Shown here one piece after another: positions 55,309-64,000 of a stretch of DNA of 64,000 nucleotides; positions within the stretch are counted from its first letter, which is position 1; each line of letters starts with the position of its first letter. Made by a program: the position numbers and the translations under genes. The stretch is from assembly GCF_000499845.2 (NCBI RefSeq), contig NC_023749.2, positions 28,606,381-28,670,380 of the forward strand. The letters run 5' to 3'. The notes under the pieces are model-generated. The model did not search any database and was not told where the DNA came from. It saw nothing but the letters and a program-made list of their open reading frames with translations. Source of the stretch: Phaseolus vulgaris. Lineage: Eukaryota; Streptophyta; Magnoliopsida; Fabales; Fabaceae.

Positions 55309-56038
55309 TGTTCTCTCCAGTTGACTCGCTCACAGATTAACTCGAACGGCAATCTCTGGCCCGCCTGTCTCTGCCTGAGAATCAAACTTCCTTGTTGAAG
55401 AATTTCTCACCTGCAAAGACAAAGGGCGCCTTGACGGTCGTTGCACTCTGACGCTCAAGTCAGTACTGGGGCAAAGAAATAGTAAGTGTATAAAGCAGTT
55501 TCAATCTTAGAAACAGCGTACCTTTCTAGGGTTCTTACCACCCTATTTATAGGTTGAAACTAGGGTTTACCTCTGTTCTGTTTCCCGTATCTAGGGTTCA
55601 TTGGGGAATGTCCTCATGCCGCTATCACACAATCTTAGTGTAATCTAGCACATATGACTTCCCTTTACTGGAGTGCAACAACTAACAGAATGACCGTCAA
55701 GTTACCAACTCATGCACCCATGCTACGGGGCCATCTGTTCTATGGATGCCCTAAGTGTTCACGTGCCATGCATGCAGCTTCCCATGTAAACCCTAACCCT
55801 AACGGGCCTTAGCGCCTCCAAGGACTATTTACTCGTGTCACGCCTGAATGCGCTATACACACCACCTGCATGGGTCTCTCGTGTCTTAGGGCTTCCTCTC
55901 ATCTCTGATGTTTTAACTGGCAACTAGTATAATTTTGGGACTCACCTTACGTGGCCCAATATAGTTGTTCAGACCACCGACGTCCGATCTCTCCCTCTGT
56001 TGGCGAGGTCCGATGTCGATCCCTCTATTGGCGGTACA
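55309..56038 (-). repeat. Element F 5' LTR
   Basis: The 730-bp LTR begins TGTTCTCTCC and ends GCGGTACA on the plus strand. A TATAAATAG box lies on the minus strand at 55543-55551. It is flanked on the right by GATTCTAAC of H. Confidence 0.9.
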
Positions 56039-57892
56039 GATTCTAACTACCAATTATTTAGATTCTAAATTTTGTAGAAAAACCTTCATAGCTAATTAGA
56101 TACCAATTTAGAAACTATTTAACAATAATAGAAACTAATTTAAAAACTAATTTTTTAAGTCTCTAATCTCTAATCTATTAACTATAACAACTAATTATTT
56201 TTTGTCTCTAAAATTAGTTTTTATTAGTAGTGTTGTTTCACAAAAACTAGTTAGAAATTGAAACCTGAAAGTAATTAGCTTATAAATTTTACGTTTTGAG
56301 ATGTTTATAGTTTTGGTTTTTAAAAATATATATTTTAAATCTTTAAATTTTTATTAGTAGATGAATTATTTTAATTGCAATTTTTTTAGTTTCAATTACT
56401 GCTTTTATTTTATATTATATTATTAATCTTATGCTATTTCATAACATATTTTTAATCAAAATTTTAAAAATAATATTAATAATACTATATCAATTAGTGT
56501 ATTGGAGTAATAAATTAAATATTACTATAAAGTCAAAATAAGTACGTATAAATGGAGGGGAATAGGTTAAATAAATAATAACCCACTCTAGTTGAAAAAA
56601 ACCCGGAAGATTTAATAAATAATTAAAAAATAATAATAGAATAAATATAAAAAATTAGAAGTTAATATTTTAAAAAGCTACTTCAAATAAAAATTGTTTG
56701 TAAACAGGTTCTAATCAGGTTAAACAAGTTTCTTAAATAATATAAGTTAGAAACTATCTAAATAACCTGGTAAAAATATTATTTCTAAATTGAGTTTTAC
56801 AAAAATTAATGAAAAAGTCACGTAAACTTTAATTTTTCAATTAACATTTAAAACTTCCACGTTAATACTCTAGTTACAACTTATTCTACATAATTATACA
56901 TAAATCTTTGTTAATAACAACACTTTAAAGTATAAATGATAATATTTAAGTTTTTTCATTAAATATAGGTAATAATTGATATTCAGTTATATAAATTAAT
57001 CTATTATGAAAATTATATATTAAAATTATTTTATTCATTAAACCTCTATCAGATACACATCAAACTCTCAACCAGTTGACTACCTCTCTTATCATAAAGT
57101 CATTGACATTAACATTACAATACCATAGATCTATTACACCTATCTTACACCTATCAGACTACCTTCACTAAGTTGTCTCACTATAATACTACATAATGAT
57201 AATTGGAAGAATTTACTTGTGTGACAAAAAATATTTAATGAGACCTACCATACACAATTCTTTTCTCACACCACATAAAAATTTCCTTATACTTTTAGCG
57301 TCTGTTTGCTTCTGCGAATGTACTGTTTACAAACAAATAAGTGAGACACGATAATAGCTATTTGGATTCATAATTTTGTGGGGAAAAGAAGGAGAAGATA
57401 TACCTGTGAATAGTAAATATAATTTTCTCTCAAAATGAATAGATGTAGAAGAAAAGTCACGCCAGTATATACTATTTCTGAATTCACACTCATTTATATT
57501 CCTGTTATAGTATTTTTTTATTTTCCATTACTGTAAGGTTTTCTAATATTAAAAAATATTATTTTTTATTTATATAAGATGTGATTCAATTTTTAAGTTT
57601 GTAATATATGCTTAATATTTTAAAAAATTACTTAGAATTTTTGTTTTTATTTAATTTGTTGTTGTGTTTATATTAATATTTTTTTTTTGTATAATTATTA
57701 TGTTTATGAGTTATAATTTATTTAATTATGATGTTTTATGAATTTTTTTATTGTTAATTATGTTATATTTTTCTTGTAATATATTTTATTTTCATTATTA
57801 TAGGGTTTTTAATGTTAAAAAAAAATATATATTTATTTATTTATATAATATCTTATTTATTTAATGATTTATTTTTGAATTTAATAATAGAT
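56039..57892. repeat. AT-rich repeat H, copy 1, right part
   Basis: The first 1.3 kb is collinear with 61676-62527 (which has a roughly 450-base deletion) and with copy 3 at 17916-18816. From about 57365 to 57892 it leads into copy 2 without a recognised border. No coding region is visible. Confidence 0.85.
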
Positions 57893-58461
57893 TTTAGTAT
57901 TTTAAGAAATTACATGAAGTCTTGTTTTTATTTAATTTGTTGAATACATATTTTTTTTAATTATAATTTTTAAACTATACGTATATACATTTAATATATA
58001 TTTATTTATTTTTAATTATAATTTTTAAATTTATTAATATGTGAAACAAAAATAAAACTCATTTCATTATTAATTTTTTAATAGGTAAGGGTAAATTTGT
58101 AAAGTAACATTTTACACCTTTAAAATAATTTAAAATTTCTCCACAAACATCATATTACTCAGAAATTTCAATAAACTTTCCTCATAGATCCACTCTATCA
58201 TATTACCCTTAGCACATAATATATTTTTTTTCTATATAAATTCAATATCAATGGAAGATCATCTCCTTCATAATCTTAAATTTAATACTAAACCTAAACA
58301 TTCCTATATAGTGTTCTTTTTTGAAAATAAATATATAATAAGTTATAAACTTACCAATCATTCCCTTATAATAATATTAAGCATAATATATTAATAACAT
58401 ATAATAACAATATAGTGAAAAAGATAAATAAATTATAACACTTATAAACATAAACATAGTA

Positions 58462-59976
58462 ATTGAGGTGTCAACCTAACTGAGATGTCAAGCTGCATAG
58501 TGATGCCTAACATGAAAAAAATTTATAAAAAAAAACATAACCATAGTAAAACATGTTTTTATTCTATGATTTTTTTTAATTATAACTCTCATTAATCTTG
58601 ATGGAGATCAAGCTCAAGTGGACATGGAGGCCAATCAACAAGTTCAAGAAGAGGTGGAGGCACAAGTAGAGGACGCCCATGGAGGTCAAAGCCCACCTCA
58701 AAGGCTTACAAGAAACATGTTCAAAGCTTTAGGAGCTAGGGGACAATTATTTTCTCTTTTTGTAATTTATTTGGTTGAAGGTGCTTAAAGAGAAACATTA
58801 GAAACCTCTATTGTTATAGCATCTTTTAGGCTTTAGTTAGGAGCTTTAGGAGGGGGGTGCGTTAGTAGATAGGTGTAGGAGTAGAATAGGATGTGCCAAA
58901 GTGAAGGAAGAGGTCACACCTTCCTCATGCATTGTTTTGGCGTCGATTCTAGAAGCTTTTTAGGAGGGAGTTTATGAATTTGTGTAGCTTGCATTTCAGC
59001 ACCTTAGGCTATAAATAGAGGTGCTCCCTTTGTATTTTTCAGATTGGAATTTAGAGTAAAGAAACTATACTCAAATTTTGAGTGAGCATTGGAGAGCTTT
59101 CTCTAGTCTTATCTTGAAGGATCCATGGTGTCCTCAAGTGGCGGCAGCACACTCATCTAGGAGCAACCATCCTTCTAGTGGCGTGATCATCCAACCTTAC
59201 ATCCATCTTCATGAGCATTCTTTTCTCCTTCCTTCCTTCTCTTTCAATTGTTCATGTTTAAGCTTGTTTCCTTGAAATTCTGTCTTGTGTTCTTGAGTTT
59301 ATGGTTCGGTTGTTCTTATTTTCCAGCAATCCTTTTCAGTTCTTTGCCTTTTAATTTCATTTTGTTCGGTTCATTTTGATTCTTATCCAATTCTGTTCGG
59401 TGCTTTTGAGTTTTACCTCTTTTTGTTGGTTCAATTTGACAATATGAGGAACTTCCATGTGAGTTTGGATTTGGTGCTAGTTTTGGTGAGTTCTTGACTT
59501 AGAACATTGATCCAATTCTAAGAAAAAGTGCCTAACAATTGTCCAACTCAAGTTGATTCCTAAGAATCTCAAGAATCATTCTCTTCTTTGCTATTGGAAT
59601 CACATCATGTCCATTTCATTGTACTATTGTTTTTTTTTTATTTAAGGAGTTTCAATCTTTGAGAATCTATAATATTAAAAATTAGTATAATTAGTGTTAC
59701 TTATAATATTCCTAATAAGTTTTATTGGGTAGTGTTAAGACATGCTTGTAAAACATTTCTCTCTCCACTATTTTTCTACAACCAACTAATTAAAAATAAA
59801 TAAAACTTACAAATATTGTTAGGGTGATATTAAATTGATAATTTATTTTCCTATTTTTCACTTGATATACACAAAACCCATAATAGAAACATTTATAATA
59901 CTTTTTTTTTATAAAAAAGCTTTCATGTTAGGTATAACTATGCATTTTGACATCTCAGTTATACTGACACCTCAAT
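58462..59976. mobile_element. TIR element, copy 2, interrupted by a solo LTR
   Basis: The ends match those of 46334-46833. Removing 58599-59607 leaves about 505 bases collinear with that copy. Confidence 0.75.
58599..59607 (+). repeat. Solo LTR of the B family
   Basis: The 1009-bp sequence starts TGATGGAGATCAAG and ends GGAATCACATCA, like the B LTRs but older. The uninterrupted sequence in copy 1 (ATTAATCTCCATTTC at about 46460-46475) shows the empty site. A clean 5-bp target duplication is not visible. Confidence 0.88.
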
Positions 59977-62540
59977 TAACAACAATCATCTGTCATCATA
60001 TGAAAAAAAAAATATTATTAAAAAATATAAAATACAAAATTAAAGAATGACTAAATCAAAATTTCATATGTTAAAAAAAAACATACATAGGTAGATTATA
60101 TCTATTCCTAAAACATTCTAAAAAGATATTAATTGGTAATAATACTTTAAATTAATGCATACTTTCTTTCTTTTTTTTCCTGATATATTATTGGTAATTT
60201 TAAATATCAACATTATAGAACAGCTGTGCTAAACAAATTTCATCACTTTAATCATCAAGAATCAATTTCCTATTTATAAATATAAAAATAAAAAAATTTC
60301 TTTGTAAAGAAATAATTAGCTTTTAAAGGATATATTGAATTTTACAAAATCAATAAAAGTCATGTTAATTTTTGTTTTCTAATTAATATTTAAATATCAG
60401 ACATTAATAGTTCATATATAAACTTACTTTATATAATGATGCGTAACTCTTCATTAATGACAATATCTTAAAAAATACTGAATTTTACAAAATTAATAAT
60501 TAATAAAAGTTATATAAATTTTTATTTCTCAATCCATATTTAAAAGCTACACATTAATAATTTCTGAATCAACATATTTCTTACACATAAAAGATACATT
60601 TAACATTTAAAAGATAGATTGACTCTTATTAACAATAAAATAATAATTAATTCAAGAGAAAAAAATATATATTATTTTAAAAATTACAAAATTTATTAGT
60701 ATCTAAAATAATTTTAATTACTAATAAAATTTATAAATTAATGTTTAAATTGAAATATATAGTTAATTACCAATGTTTTAACTACAAACTTTAGGATTTA
60801 AATTAATCGCTAGTTATCAATTTAGAGAGTAATTTATAGATAATAAAAACTACTTTATATACCAATAAATAATTTTGTCTTTGGCTTGCCATTGTTGTTG
60901 CTATTGTTAAAAATAGAGACAAAAATTAGACTTATTTACTAAAGATAACTTTTAAAATTCAAGAGTTATTCTAAACTTGTTAAATCCAACATTTTTTATC
61001 TGCAAATTTAATTTATTACTTTTGTACGATATTCCAATATTGTTGATAAAATTTTATATGATTATTTTTTACTTTCTATGTAAAATATATCGGTCAAACT
61101 TCATGATACCAATTATTGGATAATTTTTTATTAGGTAAAAAAGATTTATAATTGATAAGGTAACTTTTTACTTAAGATTATAAAATGACTTGACTAATGT
61201 AGTTTATACCGTAAAATAATTCATGCAAAAAGAACCAATAATTTTTTTTTAAATGTTGTCATATAAAATTTCAATACCAATTTCATCATTTATATAGACC
61301 ACACATTGTTCAATTTTCAATCACAATCATTGGATTTCATTTTAATCTCACTGATTATACTTAAATTTATGGTCTTCCGGAAGACTCATTAAGTATAAAC
61401 ATCTAATCCAAAGATTACTTGCGAATCTAAAAGAAAATATTAGAATAAGTTTAAACACCGTGTGTATATATCCATCTCCGCTTCTCATCACCTGATATCT
61501 TAGTCTATATGACTTAGATCATCAGTGAACCTAGAGGATCTTTGAAACATAGGTTTTTAATACTTATTGTATCATCAAACAACAACTTATACATTATCCC
61601 GAATCTATGTCATAAATTTCATACAATTTCATCATTCATATATAGTACATATATAATACATATCATGTAATTTAGATTCTAACTACCATTTATTTAGATT
61701 CTAAATTTTGTAGAAAAACTTTCATAGCTAATTAGATACCAATTTAGAAACTATTTAACAATAATAGAAACTAATTTAGAAACTATTTTTTTTTAAGTCT
61801 CTGGTCTCTAATTTATTAACTATAGCAACTAGTTATTTTTGGTCTCTAAAATTAGTTTTTATTAGTAGTGATGTTTCACAAAAACTAGTTAGAAATTGAA
61901 ACCTGTTATAAACAAGTTTCTTAAAAAATATAAGTTAAAAACTAACTTGGTAAAAATATTATATCTAAATTGAGTTTTACCAAAATTAATGAAAAAGTAA
62001 TGTAAACTTTAATTTTTCAATTAACATTTAAAACTTCCACGTTAATACTCTATAAATGAAGTTATTCTATATATTTATACATAAATAAATCTTTGTTAAT
62101 AACAATACTTTAAAAAGTATAAATTATAATATTTAAGTTTTTTCATTAAATATATGTAAGAATTGATATTCAATTATATATATTAATATATTATGAAAAT
62201 TATATATTAAAATTATTTCATTCATTAAACCTCTATCAGATTCACATCAAACTCTCAACCAGTTGACTATCTCTTTTATTATAAAGTCAATGACATTAAC
62301 ATTATAATGTCATAGATCTATTACACCTATCAGACTACCTTTATTAAGTTGTCTCACAATAATACTACATAATGATAATAGGAAGAAGTTACTTGTGTGA
62401 CAAAAAAAATTCATGAGACCTTCCATACACAATTCTTTTCTCACACCACATAAAAATTTTCCTTCTACTCTTAACGTATGTATGCTTTTGTGAATGTACT
62501 GTTTACAAACAAATAAGTGAGGGGATAATAGCTATTTCGA

Positions 62541-62743
62541 CTTACCTTATTGGGCCTGATTAATGGAATGGATCACACCTATGGTTGCATTACATAATTC
62601 TTAGTGGTAATTTAGCTTCATTGACCTTGATTTGAGCGTTAATGGTGATATGTGTCAGTCGGTCAGGCCGTCTGTGGGGGTCTTGGTCATCTTGGCCAGG
62701 GAGACTGAGTCTCGGTCAACTCAGTCTCGTCCATACCAGTACA
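62541..62743 (-). repeat. Element L 3' LTR, partial
   Basis: The end CCAGTACA precedes GTTGCCCCCAGGT (62744-62756), a polypurine tract on the minus strand, the same layout as Tat-1's LTR end. Only about 200 bases remain before H. Confidence 0.65.
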
Positions 62744-62756
62744 GTTGCCCCCAGGT

Positions 62757-63132
62757 TCGAGGATATATGTATCCGCTAAGTATTCGGTCATGGGTGTCGG
62801 TCAGTTCCCTTTGGGTGTATGACTACTTGGGTTTCCCGAGGTGTGATGTGACCTCAGGTGGTGTGGCGTGACCCGCATTAATGAGGGGTATTTTGGGCAC
62901 GAGGCGTTGTGGGTCGTTGGATCTGGGAGATCTAATGGTTGAGATCATTTTGAAGTTTCGCATTCCGAGGTCCATGGGCCCTATAAATAGTGGTCCCAAC
63001 AGTGCCGAGATACTGTGCTTTTTCTTCTTGAGTGATCTGATAACCAAGCAATCTCTCGCCTTAGTTCTTATAACCGAGTGACATATCGCCCTTTGCTTTG
63101 TTCCCGGTCTTCTGCATTTCATAAGGTTAGTT
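62757..63132 (+). other. Upstream region of the L antisense gene
   Basis: No coding region is supported. The stretch between the L polypurine tract and the first ATG holds the TATA box and the probable 5' UTR. Confidence 0.55.
62982..62990 (+). promoter_or_regulatory. TATA box of the L antisense gene
   Basis: TATAAATAG lies about 150 bases upstream of the first ATG (63133) and inside the element next to its 3' LTR, so it serves the antisense strand. Confidence 0.6.
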
Positions 63133-64000
63133 ATGTCAACCTTATCTCGGCCTACATCTTCTTCTGATCGCCCTTCCCCTCCTCTTGTTCGTTCTTCTTC
63201 TCCTCTTGGTCATTCTTCGTCTTCTTCTTCTTCTTTTCTTCTTCTTCTTCTTCGTCCTCTACCACCAATTCCTTGTCAGTCGGGGTGGCCGAGGTGCCAC
63301 TTTAGGTAGAGGTAGTAAGGGTGATGATCCGGCCAATGTTGTTGACCGGTTGGACTCCCCCCGATGGGCGTTCCTTTGGTGGACCTTAGCTGGGTGGACT
63401 CGAAGGTGGTTGGGATCTTGTCTAACTATAAGACCGAGGCTTCTGTGTCCAAATTTTTGGACAAGTGTCCAATTTTAAAGGTGGGCAAGCATTCTTCCCT
63501 ACTCGTCCATCGAGAGTGTTTTTCTGGGAGACCAGGTACCGGTCCCCATTCTTTTACATGTATACCTATCTTTTTCCAGACATACACGTTTCTCTTCCAT
63601 TTGAAGAATTTACAATGGGCGTCCTTCGAGCGCTCAATGTGGCTCCCACCCAAATTCATCCAAACACATGGACGTCCATTCAGGCCTTTCGCCTGTTATG
63701 CAGTGTCATGCGTCTTCACACTTCTCCCTCTTCCTTCATTTCTTATTATACCTCTCACCCGCCCAACCTATGTCTTGGCACTTTTTGATCGGTCAGTCAG
63801 GGAGTGTCCTTTTCAACTCCTTTGTTGTCTCTTACAAAATATTTAAATAGAGATTTGTGAAGGTTATCGTTCGGCCAGAGGTGACGACCTATTTTTTTGA
63901 CGAGGCTGGTCGGTCTCGGTTTCCCCTTTACTGGACTTTAAAGAGTGGTCGAGGCCGATGGGAGGTGCCGACAAGCTAGAGATTCTCTCGCTCTTTGATG
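63133..64000 (+). pseudogene. Antisense gene of Tat element L, cut by the window edge
   Basis: The ATG at 63133 gives MSTLSRPTSSSDRPS, then a Ser-rich stretch; a donor-like ATAAG/GTTAGT at 63126 just before it hints at a leader intron, in which case translation starts further on. The recognisable part is spread over three frames: VDSKVVGIL and VSKFLDKCP (63364 onward), FTMGVLRALNVAPTQIHPNTW (63600-63670), then LIGQSGSVLFNSFVVSYKIF and FFDEAGRSRFPLYW (63890 onward). The block VAPTQIHPNTW corresponds to IAPAQLHPNGW of Tat-1. At least two frameshifts and a TAG near 63978 show decay. The C-terminus is outside the window. Confidence 0.7.

Larger units (their letters stand above)
57893..62540. repeat. 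AT-rich repeat H, copy 2
   Basis: The left part matches 45693-47590, the middle matches 49291-49850 inverted, and the right matches 56039-57355. Because it lacks element F and the inversion, it shows the earlier order of copy 1. No gene is visible. A TTCCGGAA palindrome lies near 61377. It ends against the L LTR. Confidence 0.88.

Noticed and set aside
62632..62871. Possible host gene with TATA box at the right end
   Set aside because: The frame crosses the LTR border of L, and the TATA box belongs to L's antisense gene.

Overview
This window is plant repeat DNA, almost entirely nested LTR retrotransposons, and I found no convincing host gene. The polyproteins are Ty3/gypsy Tat, Tekay-like chromovirus, CRM-like and Athila types, plus a SIRE-like copia gag. 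The primer sites, palindromic TG...CA LTR ends and 5-bp target duplications are typical of flowering plants. The general look (CRM-like elements, the recurring AAACAACCGATTGTTT motif, AT-rich spacers) suggests a legume, perhaps of the bean tribe, in pericentromeric or centromere-adjacent heterochromatin. That organism call is recognition and inference, not proof. Names A, B, C, D, E, F, H, I, J, K, L, M and Tat-1 are local labels.

Layout. 1-17100: a CRM-like element A (minus strand; gag at 2-682, 5' LTR at 14273-15246) sits in the LTR of a second CRM-like element J (integrase 15672-17093). A is split by a complete 12.3-kb Tat element, Tat-1 (1684-14000, minus strand, target duplication TCAAC). 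Besides a gag-pol with a few nonsense codons, Tat-1 carries an antisense gene (aORF) on the plus strand with two predicted introns. 17098-17915 is an Athila integrase end (M), and 17916-18816 a piece of an AT-rich repeat, H.

18817-34872: a Tekay-like chromovirus C (plus strand) with about 2.1-kb LTRs that each contain a 60-bp tandem array. It is split inside its chromodomain region by a young, complete CRM-like element B (25063-32700, target duplication AGTAT), whose pol frame runs on into its own 3' LTR. 34873-36987: the 3' end of another chromovirus, D (minus). It is fused in frame to the RNase H of a truncated Tat element E (36988-45692, minus). E's 5' LTR is interrupted by a gag-only copia element I (41271-45461).

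45693-62540: two adjacent copies of AT-rich unit H. Copy 1 is interrupted by Tat element F, and a 2.26-kb segment covering one end of F and part of H has been inverted, which splits F's aORF onto both strands. Copy 2 lacks F, so it shows the empty site, but it holds a solo LTR of the B family inside a TIR element. 62541-64000: the 3' end of a third Tat family, L, with its own antisense gene on the plus strand.

Nothing here forms a pathway in the host sense. The functional units are gag, protease, RT, RNase H and integrase, and nearly all carry nonsense codons, frameshifts or deletions. The most notable points are the intron-bearing antisense gene shared by three Tat elements, the inversion that can be reconstructed from an empty-site copy, an in-frame Tat/chromovirus chimera, a Glu in place of the second catalytic Asp of RT in two different lineages, and a recurrent paired palindromic motif in the copia-type sequences.
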